Made by a program: the position numbers and the translations under genes. Positions 16,732 to 25,435 of a DNA stretch of 64,000 bases are shown piece after piece. Under the pieces are notes generated by a model that was given only the letters and a program-made list of their open reading frames with translations, had not been told where the DNA came from and ran no database searches. Position 1 is the stretch's first letter. Each line of letters begins with the position of its first letter. This DNA comes from Rhodocyclaceae bacterium (lineage in GTDB: Bacteria; Pseudomonadota; Gammaproteobacteria; Burkholderiales; Rhodocyclaceae): assembly GCA_016791115.1 (NCBI GenBank), contig JAEUNL010000054.1, forward strand, positions 62,001 to 126,000, written 5' to 3'.

Positions 16732-17355
16732 ATGTCGAGTGCAGCGACCAGGAAGGAAAGTATGGCAGAGCAAAGCAAGTCCGATAACGTGCGGTTGATC
16801 AAGAAATATCCCAACCGGCGCCTGTACGACACGAAAACCAGCTCCTATATCACGCTGGCCGATGTCAAGGAACTCGTCCTTAAGACGGAAGACTTCCAGG
16901 TCGTCGATGCCAAGAGCGGCGAGGATCTGACGCGGTCGATCCTGCTGCAGATCATCCTCGACGAAGAAACCGGCGGCATGCCGATGTTCACCAGCGACCT
17001 GCTGTCGCAGATGATCCGCTTCTACGGCAATGCGATGCAGGGGATGATGGGAAAGTACCTGGAGAACAACATCACTGCCTTCACCGACATGCAGTCCAAG
17101 CTGCAGGATCAGGTGCGCAACATGTACGGCGACAACAACGGCATGAGCAAGGATCTGTGGACGCAGTTCCTGAATTTCCAGGGGCCGGCCATGCAAAGCA
17201 TGATGGGCGCCTACATGGAGCAGTCCAAGAAGATGTTCATGCAGATGCAGGACCAGATCGAGAACCAGACGCGCACGCTGTTTTCGGGATTCCAGTTCCC
17301 CAACTTTCCGGGCCAGCCTGTCGCCAAGCCCGACGACAAGAAGGTCGAGCAGTAA
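16732..17355 (+). CDS. phaR: PHA synthesis repressor PhaR
   Basis: 207 aa from ATG 16732 (GGGGGGAGG 8 nt upstream). An internal ATG at 16762 also has a GGAAGG and gives 197 aa; the choice is open. PhaR binds both DNA and PHA polymer and represses phasin and its own gene. The N-terminal DNA-binding domain shows VRLIKKYPNRRLYDT and SYITLADVKELV, followed by the PHB accumulation regulatory repeats rich in Met and Gln (MQGMMGKYLE, MQSMMGAYMEQ). The position just after a phaB terminator is the usual one in betaproteobacteria. A likely target is the phasin gene at 56220. Confidence 0.94.
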   Translation: MSSAATRKESMAEQSKSDNVRLIKKYPNRRLYDTKTSSYITLADVKELVLKTEDFQVVDAKSGEDLTRSILLQIILDEETGGMPMFTSDLLSQMIRFYGNAMQGMMGKYLENNITAFTDMQSKLQDQVRNMYGDNNGMSKDLWTQFLNFQGPAMQSMMGAYMEQSKKMFMQMQDQIENQTRTLFSGFQFPNFPGQPVAKPDDKKVEQ

Positions 17356-17403
17356 GATGCGGGCGGCCACGATGGCCGCCTGTCCCGACCTGCCGAATCA
17401 AGT

Positions 17404-18732
17404 ATGGCAAGACCCAAACCCGCCCCGCGGGTCGGATTCGTTTCCCTCGGCTGTCCCAAGGCACTCGTCGATTCCGAGAACATCCTGACCCGGCTGCGCG
17501 CCGAAGGTTACGAGATTGCGCCGTCCTATGACGGCGCTGATCTCGTCGTCGTCAACACCTGCGGCTTCATCGATGCAGCGGTCGAGGAATCGCTCGACGC
17601 CATAGGCGAAGCTCTCGCGGAAAACGGCAAGGTGGTCGTTACCGGCTGCCTTGGCGCCAAGGGCAATGTGGTGCGCGACGTGCATCCTTCGGTGCTCGCC
17701 GTGACAGGACCGCATGCGACCGAGGAGGTGATGGACGTCGTCCATGCGCACCTGCCGCGGCCGCACGACCCGTTCACGGACCTCGTTCCCCCGCAGGGCA
17801 TCAAGCTGACGCCGCAGCATTACGCCTATCTCAAGATTTCCGAAGGCTGCAATCATCGCTGCAGCTTCTGCATCATCCCGTCGCTGCGTGGCGACCTGGC
17901 GTCGCGGCCGATCGGCGACGTGATGCGCGAGGCGGAGAGCCTCGTCGATGCCGGCGTGCGCGAATTGCTGGTGATTTCGCAGGACACCAGCGCCTACGGC
18001 GTGGACATCAAGTACCGCACCGGTTTCTGGGAAGGCCGTCCGCTCAAGACGCGCCTGACAGAACTGGCAACTGCGCTCGGCGAGCTCGACGTCTGGGTGC
18101 GGCTGCATTACGTTTATCCCTACCCACACGTCGATGAGCTGATTCCGCTCATGGCCGAGGGCAAGATCCTGCCTTATCTCGACGTGCCGTTCCAGCATGC
18201 GAATCCGCGCATCCTGAAGCTGATGAAGCGGCCGGCGAGCGCCGAGAACAACCTCGCCCGCATCAAGGCGTGGCGAGAGATTTGTCCGGACCTCACCATC
18301 CGCAGTACCTTCATTGCCGGTTTTCCGGGCGAAACCGAGCAGGAATTCGAGGAGCTGCTGCAGTTTCTCGAGGAAGCGCAACTCGATCGCGTGGGCTGTT
18401 TCGCCTACTCGCCGGTCGAAGGGGCGACGGCCAACGAACTGCCCGGTGCGCTCCCCGAAGAGGTGCGCGAGGAGCGCAAGGCACGCCTGATGGAAGTCCA
18501 GGAGGACATTTCGACACAGCGGCTCGAACGCAAGATCGGCCGCGAGATCACCGTCCTGATCGACGACATCGACGAGGAGGGTGCCTTGGCGCGCTCGGAG
18601 GGCGATGCGCCCGAAATCGACGGGCTGGTGATGATTCCCGAAGCCGAGGGGCTCGAGATCGGCGGCTTCTACCGCGTCCGTGTTACCGACTGCGATGTTC
18701 ACGACCTCTATGCCGAGGTGATCGAGGAATGA
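17404..18732 (+). CDS. rimO: Ribosomal protein uS12 methylthiotransferase RimO
   Basis: 442 aa, the normal RimO length. It adds a methylthio group to an aspartate of ribosomal protein S12 using two [4Fe-4S] clusters. The N-terminal UPF0004 domain has Cys17, Cys53 and Cys82. The radical-SAM CxxxCxxC motif is CNHRCSFC (Cys149, Cys153, Cys156). A C-terminal TRAM domain follows from about residue 375. The opening [16 protein letters not shown] is characteristic of RimO rather than MiaB. The Shine-Dalgarno is weak. A patatin gene follows 43 nt later. Confidence 0.97.
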   Translation: MARPKPAPRVGFVSLGCPKALVDSENILTRLRAEGYEIAPSYDGADLVVVNTCGFIDAAVEESLDAIGEALAENGKVVVTGCLGAKGNVVRDVHPSVLAVTGPHATEEVMDVVHAHLPRPHDPFTDLVPPQGIKLTPQHYAYLKISEGCNHRCSFCIIPSLRGDLASRPIGDVMREAESLVDAGVRELLVISQDTSAYGVDIKYRTGFWEGRPLKTRLTELATALGELDVWVRLHYVYPYPHVDELIPLMAEGKILPYLDVPFQHANPRILKLMKRPASAENNLARIKAWREICPDLTIRSTFIAGFPGETEQEFEELLQFLEEAQLDRVGCFAYSPVEGATANELPGALPEEVREERKARLMEVQEDISTQRLERKIGREITVLIDDIDEEGALARSEGDAPEIDGLVMIPEAEGLEIGGFYRVRVTDCDVHDLYAEVIEE

Positions 18733-18775
18733 CGGCCCGTCGGCGCCTCGCGCCCGCGGCAGACTGAGCTGCTGC

Positions 18776-19669
18776 GTGTCGAACAGGCCGCGCATCGGCA
18801 TTGCGCTGGGCAGCGGCTCGGCGCGCGGATGGGCGCACATCGGCGTTCTGCGCGCGCTGGCGGCCGAAGGCGTTGTTCCCAACCTGATTTGCGGCTGTTC
18901 GATCGGCAGCTTCGTCGGCGCCGCTTACGCAGACGGCGATCTCGATGCGCTCGAATCCTGGGTGACCGGCCTTACGCCGCAGGACGTTCTCGGATTGCTC
19001 GACGTGCGCCTGCGCAGCGGGCTGATCAAGGGCGACCGGCTGATGCGCTTCTTCTCCGAGCGTTTTGTCGGCCAGGACTTCGCCAGTCTCGCCATTCCTT
19101 TCGCCTGCGTGGCCACCGACCTTCAGACCGGGCGCGAGGTCTGGCTCGACAAGGGCAGCGTTGCCGACGCCGTGCGTGCCTCGATCGCGTTACCGGGATT
19201 GTTTGCGCCAGTACGGCGCGAGCGCAGGCTGCTGGTCGATGGCGGACTGGTCAATCCGGTGCCGGTTTCGTTGGCGCGCGCGATGGGAGCCGATGTCGTG
19301 ATCGCGGTCGATCTCGGGTCGGACGTGGTCGGCCGCGCATGGCGCACGCCGGAAGCGCCCGCCGCCAACCAGAACGGAGGCAGTCGTGCGTCGTTGCGTT
19401 CGCTGTTCGGGTTCGGCGAGAACGGCCGCGCGGAGGGTGATGCAGACGATCTGCCTTCGATGGTCACCGTCCTCAGCAGCGCGATCCAGATCATGCAGGT
19501 GCGCATCGCGCGCAGCCGTCTGGCAGGCGAGCCGGCGGATGTGGTCATTGCGCCGCGCGTCGCGGGTCTCGGCCTGATGGACTACCACCGCGGTGCGGAA
19601 GCGATCACGGAAGGGCAGGACGCGGTAGCGCGCGTCCTGCCCGCGCTGCGCCACGTGCTGGAGATCTGA
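18776..19669 (+). CDS. Patatin-like phospholipase (RssA-like)
   Basis: 297 aa with a GTG start at 18776. The patatin catalytic dyad is visible: GCSIGS with Ser42 as nucleophile, and Asp in VDGGLVNP. The oxyanion loop is GSGSARGWAHIG. Family members hydrolyse acyl esters of lipids, and RssA-type proteins are cytoplasmic or membrane-associated. A low-complexity linker near residues 195-225 interrupts the domain. It sits between rimO and an FAD oxidase gene, which starts 18 nt downstream, so the three may be cotranscribed. A second, distinct patatin lies at 56780. Confidence 0.87.
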   Translation: MSNRPRIGIALGSGSARGWAHIGVLRALAAEGVVPNLICGCSIGSFVGAAYADGDLDALESWVTGLTPQDVLGLLDVRLRSGLIKGDRLMRFFSERFVGQDFASLAIPFACVATDLQTGREVWLDKGSVADAVRASIALPGLFAPVRRERRLLVDGGLVNPVPVSLARAMGADVVIAVDLGSDVVGRAWRTPEAPAANQNGGSRASLRSLFGFGENGRAEGDADDLPSMVTVLSSAIQIMQVRIARSRLAGEPADVVIAPRVAGLGLMDYHRGAEAITEGQDAVARVLPALRHVLEI

Positions 19670-19687
19670 TTGGTCGGGGGATGCGCC

Positions 19688-21100
19688 ATGGAACGGAGCG
19701 CCTTTCTGGTACAACTGCGCGCATGCTTGGGCGATGCTGCGCTGATCGTCCGTCCGGAGGACATGGCGCCGCATCTGGTCGACTGGCGCGGGCGCTACCG
19801 GGGCAATGCAATCGCGGTGGTCCGTCCTTCCGATACGGCGGGCGTTGCGCGCGTCGTAGAGCTGTGTGCGCGCAATGCAGTCCCGATCGTCCCGCAGGGC
19901 GGCAATACCGGTCTGGTTGGCGGCGGAACGCCCCTAGTTGAAGGGTGCGAGATCGTACTCGGCCTTTCGCGCATGAACCGCATACGCGATATCGATGCGG
20001 CAAATTCGACGCTCACGGCTGAAGCGGGCTGTCTGCTGCAACAGGTGCAGGCGGCGGCCGAGGTGGTCGACCGGATGTTTCCGCTGTCACTTGCCGCGCA
20101 GGGTAGTTGCGAGATAGGGGGAAACCTGTCGACCAATGCCGGTGGCGTGCACGTCCTGCGCTACGGAAACATGCGCGATCAGGTGCTCGGGCTGGAAGTG
20201 GTGCTTCCGGACGGCCGCATCTGGCACGGCTTGCGGGGCTTGCGCAAGGACAACACCGGCTATGACCTCAAGCAGCTGTTCATTGGCGCGGAAGGCACAC
20301 TGGGCATCATCACTGCGGCGGTCCTGAAGCTGCAACCGCGGCCGAAAGTCAGTCATGTGTGCTGGCTTGCGCTCGACAGCGCATCGCATGCCATCGAACT
20401 CCTGTCCCGGCTGCGGAGCCGCTTCGGCGATCGGATCAGCGCGTTCGAGATCGTGGCCGACTCGGCGCTCTCGCTGGTGCTGAAGCACATGCCGGGCGCG
20501 CGCGACCCGCTTTCGACTGCGGCGCCCTGGTATGCACTGGTCGAGTTTTCCGACTGCTTCGAAGGCTACGACCTCGCGGGCGTCATCGAGCGCGAGTTCT
20601 CCGGCCTGCTCGAAGCCGGATTCCTGACCGATGCGACGATGGCGCAAAACCTCGCGCAGGCCCAGGCAATCTGGGGCTTGCGTGAGAACATCTCCGAGGC
20701 GCAAAAGATCGAAGGCATAAGCATCAAGCACGACATCTCGGTCCCGGTGAGCAGCGTGGCGCGCTTCCTGGAGCTTGCCGACAGTGCGTTGCGCGCGACC
20801 TTCCCCGACGTGCGTATCGTCGCATTCGGCCATGCAGGCGACGGCAATCTGCACTACAACCTGTCGAAGCCGGACGCCGCGAGCAATGCCGAGTTCATTG
20901 CACAGACGCCGGCCGTCAATCGCATCGTGCATGACATCGTCGATCGACTTGGGGGGTCGATTTCGGCCGAGCATGGCATCGGACAACTCAAGCGCGACGA
21001 ACTGCTGCGCTACAAATCGCCGCTGGAAATCGAACTGATGCGCCGCATTCGCGGGGCACTCGACCCCGAAAATCTGCTCAATCGCGGAAAGCTGGTTTGA
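19688..21100 (+). CDS. FAD-linked oxidase, GlcD / D-2-hydroxyacid dehydrogenase type
   Basis: 470 aa from ATG 19688 with GGGGG upstream. A PCMH-type FAD-binding domain fills the N-terminal half, with the VPQGGNTGLVGGGTP flavin loop. The C-terminal half is the FAD-oxidase C domain with FGHAGDGNLHYN (metal-binding His) and ISAEHGIGQLKR. This family oxidises D-lactate, glycolate, D-2-hydroxyglutarate or similar acids. The single-subunit layout and length best fit D-2-hydroxyglutarate or D-lactate dehydrogenases; the substrate cannot be settled from sequence. Confidence 0.9.
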   Translation: MERSAFLVQLRACLGDAALIVRPEDMAPHLVDWRGRYRGNAIAVVRPSDTAGVARVVELCARNAVPIVPQGGNTGLVGGGTPLVEGCEIVLGLSRMNRIRDIDAANSTLTAEAGCLLQQVQAAAEVVDRMFPLSLAAQGSCEIGGNLSTNAGGVHVLRYGNMRDQVLGLEVVLPDGRIWHGLRGLRKDNTGYDLKQLFIGAEGTLGIITAAVLKLQPRPKVSHVCWLALDSASHAIELLSRLRSRFGDRISAFEIVADSALSLVLKHMPGARDPLSTAAPWYALVEFSDCFEGYDLAGVIEREFSGLLEAGFLTDATMAQNLAQAQAIWGLRENISEAQKIEGISIKHDISVPVSSVARFLELADSALRATFPDVRIVAFGHAGDGNLHYNLSKPDAASNAEFIAQTPAVNRIVHDIVDRLGGSISAEHGIGQLKRDELLRYKSPLEIELMRRIRGALDPENLLNRGKLV

Positions 21101-21135
21101 CGAACGAAAACATGAGGCGCAATGCAGCAATTTTG

Positions 21136-21164
21136 TTTACAAGCTCGATAACAGTGCCTATAAT
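21136..21164 (+). promoter_or_regulatory. Near-consensus sigma-70 promoter of the tRNA-Ala/tRNA-Glu unit
   Basis: TTTACA (21136-21141) and TATAAT (21159-21164) are separated by exactly 17 nt and lie 15 nt before tRNA-Ala. The -10 matches 6/6 and the -35 5/6. It probably drove tRNA-Ala, tRNA-Glu and tRNA-Asp together before the island split the set. Confidence 0.88.
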
Positions 21165-21179
21165 TCGGCCTCCTTCGTC

Positions 21180-21255
<76 letters not shown>

Positions 21256-21282
21256 ACGAAAGACGAGTTTTGCAGTATCCGG

Positions 21283-21358
21283 GTCCCCATCGTCTAGAGG
21301 CCTAGGACATCGCCCTTTCACGGCGGTAACCGGGGTTCGAATCCCCGTGGGGACGCCA
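21283..21358 (+). tRNA. tRNA-Glu (anticodon TTC)
   Basis: 76 nt with encoded CCA. GTCCCCA pairs with TGGGGAC, the anticodon loop is CTTTCAC (TTC) and the T-loop is GGTTCGAATCC. The last 16 nt (21343-21358) are duplicated at 42837-42852 and act as the left attachment site of the island. The gene itself is intact. Confidence 0.97.
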
Positions 21359-22817
21359 TGATTTCCCCGGTAGCCAACCGGTATGTGATCTGGCAAGCCA
21401 AAGTCACTGAATCCAAAGTGATTTTTTCGACGATGGCAGAGAGGGCCTCTTTGAGCGCGTCGCGATCTTCCTGACGCAGCTCTTCCATAAGCGAACTCAA
21501 TGCAGATCGAATGTCGGCCTTCGTGAGGGCCTGCAGTGCCTGTATGGCTTTTGCTTCTTCGTCGATTCCATTTGCTTCAGCCAGGAGCGCTTCGCGCTTG
21601 CGCTCGAGCACTTCGATCTGATCCAGAAACACGCGCGGTTTGTCGGTTTCGGCTGCCAGGTTGGCACAGCGCCCAATCTTCTTCGAGATGTCATTGAGTT
21701 CACGCTGGATCGCCGGAAGGCGCTCGTCGGGTCGGACGGGATCGATCTTCTGAGCTTCTCGCAGAAGGTCGTTCACGAACGCATCCGAATCCACGTCTGC
21801 AATCACGCGCTCGATCACGGCCGATTCGATCAGGTGCTGGGCGATGCGCTTGCCTTTGCCAAGGCGATATGCCCCGTCTCCCGATCCAGTCCATTTCTTG
21901 CCGTCGGTGTCGACGAGGAAACCTGTGAGCAGGTAGGCACCGTCGGTCCGGTAATCCGTCGGCCTTTGCCGCTCGAGCGCGGCTACCAGACGTTCCGCTT
22001 CTTCGGTAGAGATCAACGCCTCGTGAGTGTCGTGCTGGATCACCCATTCGCTTCGTGGCTTCCTCTTCATACCGCCTTTGTAGCCGCCGCCGGCGAGTCG
22101 CTCGGAATTCACATTCCATACCGTGTGACCGGCGTAAACTAAGGCGTTCTGTTCAAAGCCAATCAGCGTTGAAGCCGGCTGTTCGAGTCCGGCCGCGTCA
22201 GCAGCAATTCTGCGCGACACGCCCTCGGCGCGCTTCTTCAGGTACACGCCGATCTTCGGTGCGTTCTCGTCGAACATTAGGCGACTCTTGGTGACAGGCT
22301 CGCCATCGCGTATAGCCCCTGTTGCGATCTTCTCGAGCTTGTAGCCAAACGGTGCCCGTCCGCCCGCCCTGAAGCCTTGCTTCACGTTTTCGGCCATGCC
22401 GGCAAGGCCCTTCTCGCGCGACATCATCGAATGCAACTGATCGAACGCTTGCATCACTGCCCGAATGACAGTGTCCATCGCCGTATTCGTCTCGGGCACC
22501 TTGGCGTAGATGATCTTGATGCCTTTTCGCTCGCATTCGAAATGGAAAGCGTGGGCCAGATACTGATTTCGCGCGAGTCGAGAGGTGTCGAGAAACAGGA
22601 TGCAATCCCAAGAGCGTTTGGGATCCTTTAGTGAGCGGAGGAGGGCCTGGAAGCCCGGACGCTGATCGTCTTTTCCGCTTTCGACCGCGTCGGAGAACTC
22701 CTCGGTGACTACGAGCTGCTTGGCCTTCGCGAGATCAGATAGTTCTCGGCGTTGCGCGTCGATACTGACGTCGCTGCGGTCTTTCGATGATCGAAGGTAC
22801 AGTGCCGCTTTGTTCAC
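21318..22817 (-). CDS. Large serine recombinase (island integrase candidate)
   Basis: 499 aa from a GTG at 22817 with AGGTGA upstream. The N-terminal resolvase domain opens with AALYLRSSKD (YxRxS; nucleophile Ser11) and has DTSRLARN and IKIIYAK. A Recombinase domain (FRAGGRAPFGYKLEK) and a long C-terminal coiled-coil region follow. No zinc-ribbon cysteines are evident. The last 13 codons, ending in ASPRGFEPRLPP, are read from the complement of tRNA-Glu, so the frame crosses the attachment core and stops 40 nt inside the tRNA. The C-terminus must therefore differ in the excised form. Its place at the island edge marks it as the likely integrase. Confidence 0.9.
   Translation of the reverse strand: MNKAALYLRSSKDRSDVSIDAQRRELSDLAKAKQLVVTEEFSDAVESGKDDQRPGFQALLRSLKDPKRSWDCILFLDTSRLARNQYLAHAFHFECERKGIKIIYAKVPETNTAMDTVIRAVMQAFDQLHSMMSREKGLAGMAENVKQGFRAGGRAPFGYKLEKIATGAIRDGEPVTKSRLMFDENAPKIGVYLKKRAEGVSRRIAADAAGLEQPASTLIGFEQNALVYAGHTVWNVNSERLAGGGYKGGMKRKPRSEWVIQHDTHEALISTEEAERLVAALERQRPTDYRTDGAYLLTGFLVDTDGKKWTGSGDGAYRLGKGKRIAQHLIESAVIERVIADVDSDAFVNDLLREAQKIDPVRPDERLPAIQRELNDISKKIGRCANLAAETDKPRVFLDQIEVLERKREALLAEANGIDEEAKAIQALQALTKADIRSALSSLMEELRQEDRDALKEALSAIVEKITLDSVTLACQITYRLATGEIMASPRGFEPRLPP
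21343..21358 (+). other. attL core of the genomic island (tRNA-Glu 3' end)
   Basis: CCCCGTGGGGACGCCA, 16 bp, identical to 42837-42852. It covers part of the T-arm, the 3' acceptor strand and the CCA. Everything between the copies is absent from a normal tRNA-Glu/tRNA-Asp pair. Confidence 0.88.
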
Positions 22818-23266
22818 TTTTCACCTGTCGACGCTGCAAACACGAGAGGATGGCTGGAGCAAGAGCGCGTGCCGCCAAGCTGTGGCTCGGTAAGTTGGCG
22901 GAGGGCAGCATCTTGATTTTGCACATGATGCTGGATTAGATATACCACGCGATTCGGGGCACCAAGGCCAGGCATCGAATTTTTTTGCATTGTCGTGAAT
23001 AAGTGCACAGTTCCCAATGGCCTATCTCATGTTCGGGGCGGAAAGAATTAACCGGTCGGGACGCGTCCTTAAACGCGAACGGAGTCGTGTTGGCGTGGCA
23101 GCGGGAGTGGTGGCATATTGGTGTGCGAGGCGGAGTGAGAGACTTTTCCACGGCGCCGCCACCCACTCCGTATAGCGGAGGGCGAGCGGCGCGGTGGGAA
23201 AGTCGGTGGTCATTCTAGCCGCGGGGGCAATGTTCGGGATAGACTCCGTTTCCGCGCGGAAATCGA
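22818..23266. other. Intergenic region left of the mobilisation gene, no gene recognised
   Basis: About 450 nt upstream of the serine recombinase. It is less GC-rich than the chromosome. Short ORFs here have no protein-like features. It should contain the recombinase promoter, read leftward. Confidence 0.5.
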
Positions 23267-23860
23267 TCATCTTTGCGGCTCGTCCAACCATCCAGCAATT
23301 CGCGCTAGGTGGCGACGCCAGCCTCGACATAGCCGAACCTTTTTGCCCCTCTCCCAGTCCGACTTCCGCTGCTGGATGATTTCAGGGGAGGCAGACTTCG
23401 AGGGCTTCGCCGCGCTCATCGCCGCGCGCAATGCCTCAAGCTGCGTTTGCGTTTCGGCAAGCTGTGCGGACAGATCCGGTGTCGTTGGTGGTTGGGCAGC
23501 CAGTCGTGCACGTAGGTCTTCAAGCTCAGCGCGAGCGGCCGTCAATTCCTGTGATGGCGGCAGATGCCCCGCCGCCCAGGCGGCCAGATTGCCTCCCGCT
23601 GCGAGATGCTTGGCCAAGTTTGTGACCACTTCCCGGCCGCCGTCCGGTACCAGCACATTGAGCTGACTTACCCCAGCCAATTTTCTTTTTTGGCGGGATT
23701 TCGCTACGCGCACGGCATTCGCCGACGAGCCGGTCCGCACCCACGCCCGCACCGGTGCCAGGCCCCCAGCCTGCAAAGCATCGTCGCCCAGCAGCTGCGT
23801 TGCCGCATCCGCAGGTCCGCCGGACAGTGCCGGATCTTCGAAATCATCACGGTAAGTCAT
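23267..23860 (-). CDS. Mobilisation accessory protein candidate (RHH-like plus coiled coil)
   Basis: 197 aa. A basic segment (VRVAKSRQKRKLAGVSQLNVLVPDGGREVVTNLAKHL, shown here only in outline) resembles a ribbon-helix-helix: a short strand 'SQLNVLVP' then helices. It is followed by a coiled-coil region with heptad-like LTAARAELEDLRARL and LAETQTQLEALRAAM, and a basic C-terminus (WRRHLARIAGW). It is transcribed divergently from the relaxase across a region with a 13-bp hairpin and two palindromes, the usual layout of a relaxosome accessory gene. Function is inferred from context. Confidence 0.55.
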   Translation of the reverse strand: MTYRDDFEDPALSGGPADAATQLLGDDALQAGGLAPVRAWVRTGSSANAVRVAKSRQKRKLAGVSQLNVLVPDGGREVVTNLAKHLAAGGNLAAWAAGHLPPSQELTAARAELEDLRARLAAQPPTTPDLSAQLAETQTQLEALRAAMSAAKPSKSASPEIIQQRKSDWERGKKVRLCRGWRRHLARIAGWLDEPQR

Positions 23861-23880
23861 TACGAAACCCCCAAACTGAA

Positions 23881-23920
23881 TGTCTAGACAGCACTGTATT
23901 TATATATACCAATCTAGACA
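23881..23920. promoter_or_regulatory. Paired TGTCTAGACA-type operator candidates
   Basis: TGTCTAGACA (23881-23890) is a perfect palindrome. TCTAGACA recurs at 23913-23920, about three helical turns away. The AT-rich TATTTATATATACC lies between them. This is a good candidate operator/promoter for the leftward accessory gene, possibly autoregulated by its RHH-like domain. Confidence 0.5.
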
Positions 23921-23978
23921 TGCATTCAAGGCAGGGTCCAGGGAGGCACTCCCCTGGCCGACGTGTCTGGAGCGAAGC

Positions 23979-24011
23979 GCAAGACACATAGTCGGTCACT
24001 ATGTGTCTTGC
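23979..24011. other. Candidate origin of transfer (oriT) hairpin
   Basis: GCAAGACACATAG (23979-23991) pairs perfectly with CTATGTGTCTTGC (23999-24011) around a 7-nt loop. It lies 113 nt upstream of the relaxase start in the divergent spacer, where MobV-type oriT sites usually occur. No nic site can be assigned by eye. Confidence 0.55.
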
Positions 24012-24123
24012 TGGCGCCAACATCCTTGTCTTGATTCCAAACCACTGTGGATTCCCTTCGCCTTGAATCTGGCTTCCAAACCGCATATCCCTTGTGTACA
24101 TCAGCCCAACGGGAGAATGCGTC

Positions 24124-25080
24124 ATGCCAGGTTATCAGTTCATTCACGTCGCGCAGTACGGCCGACGCCCGTCGAAACGCGTCACGACCACTGACAAGCG
24201 CGGGATCACGCAATCGCGGGGCGGACGGTGGACGATGCAGGAGGTCGCGGACGAGGCTTTGCGCGACACCTCTGCGACGCCCCACGTCGAAACGCCGGCT
24301 GCGCCTACGTACGTGCGCGGGGCAGACCTCAGAGGTTGGATCGATGCCATCGCAGCGCTGGCCGACGCGGCCAAGGATTCGCGCGGGCACAAGTTGCGAG
24401 CCGACAGGAATCTGATCGTCGCGGGTGTGGCAAGCTTTCCGGTCCCAGTACGCGATCTGGTCAATGGTGCGAACGATGGGGGCCTGCGCCGATGGATTGC
24501 TCGTACCGTGGCGCACCTCGAGCGCGAATTTGCGAGCCTCGGGCCAGTCCTGCTTCATGTGGACGAAAGCCATCCCCACTTGCATTTCTATGCGGGGCCC
24601 GTGGCGACCCAACATGCGTTTGGGTTTGGTCTGGGCGCACCGCACCCGGGAGACGTGGCGAGGGCGGCGGCGCAGGGAGGGGAATCCAGCGCAGAAGCCA
24701 AAAAAAGGGGAAATGAGGCCTACAGGCGGGCGTTGCGAAAGTTTCAGGATCGATATTTCGAAAATGTTGGTCTGCCATGCGGGCAGGCGAGGCTCGGGCC
24801 GCGGCGTCGCCGCCTCGACCGCCACGAATGGAAGGTCGAACAAGTCACGGCTGAGCTGGCGGAGGCATGTATCGCGCGCAGGGAGGATCGGCACCGCAAG
24901 GAGATGGCGGGGGTTCGTGCTCAGGCGTCAGAGGCGATGCGCAGGGCACAAGCATTGCCCCGGGTATCGGTTTCCGGAATCAAGCCAGTATCTGGCTGGG
25001 CGGCCGACGAATCGGCCCAAGAACAGGCTGAGGTCGTGAATTCGAGAACTCGTGAGGTCATCAAACGATTGAAACCATAA
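24124..25080 (+). CDS. MobV/Pre-type relaxase
   Basis: 318 aa from ATG 24124 with GGGAGA upstream. The histidine motif HVDESHPHLHFYA matches the HxDExxPHxH signature of MobV (plasmid recombination/mobilisation) relaxases, which nick oriT and lead the strand during transfer. The N-terminus (MPGYQFIHVAQYGR) carries a candidate catalytic residue region. The C-terminal third is basic and helical. It is shorter than plasmid MobV proteins (often 400-500 aa), and I cannot exclude that the C-terminal helicase-like or dimer region is lost. With the divergent accessory gene and hairpin it forms the mobilisation module. Confidence 0.82.
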   Translation: MPGYQFIHVAQYGRRPSKRVTTTDKRGITQSRGGRWTMQEVADEALRDTSATPHVETPAAPTYVRGADLRGWIDAIAALADAAKDSRGHKLRADRNLIVAGVASFPVPVRDLVNGANDGGLRRWIARTVAHLEREFASLGPVLLHVDESHPHLHFYAGPVATQHAFGFGLGAPHPGDVARAAAQGGESSAEAKKRGNEAYRRALRKFQDRYFENVGLPCGQARLGPRRRRLDRHEWKVEQVTAELAEACIARREDRHRKEMAGVRAQASEAMRRAQALPRVSVSGIKPVSGWAADESAQEQAEVVNSRTREVIKRLKP

Positions 25081-25435
25081 ACTGTTCATAGGCGTCCGGT
25101 CTACCGAGAGACGCAGCGGAAGCCAGCAGTCGGCCACCTGCGGTCGTTCGCCGGTCGCTGAAATCGGCGAATTGAACGACCGCAGCAACGCAGAGAGCCG
25201 ACATTCGCGTGAGTAGGGAATCTCCCTCAGCTCTACCATCGCGCTTCCAAAGCTGTAGACAGGCTACAGACCGTCATACTGTGCGGTGGGTACTCGATTC
25301 GACTGGCGGGGAAGAACTGTTCGACATATTGTAGGCAAGACTCAGTTGGCCTTCGCCCAGGTCAGTGACTGCTACTGACCCGTCGCGAACGAGCGGCGCG
25401 CCGTGCGCCGCCTTCTTCAATGGAAGGAGCCCATC
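25081..25435. other. Spacer with 11-bp inverted repeat
   Basis: About 355 nt without a gene. TGCGGTCGTTC (25139-25149) pairs perfectly with GAACGACCGCA (25174-25184), with a further CGCCG/CGGCG inside the loop. There is no T-tract. It could be a 3'-end stabiliser for the relaxase transcript or a dispersed repeat. Confidence 0.55.

Noticed and set aside
23003-23218. 71-codon plus-strand ORF left of the mobilisation gene
   Set aside because: No start signal, no recognisable motif and atypical composition.
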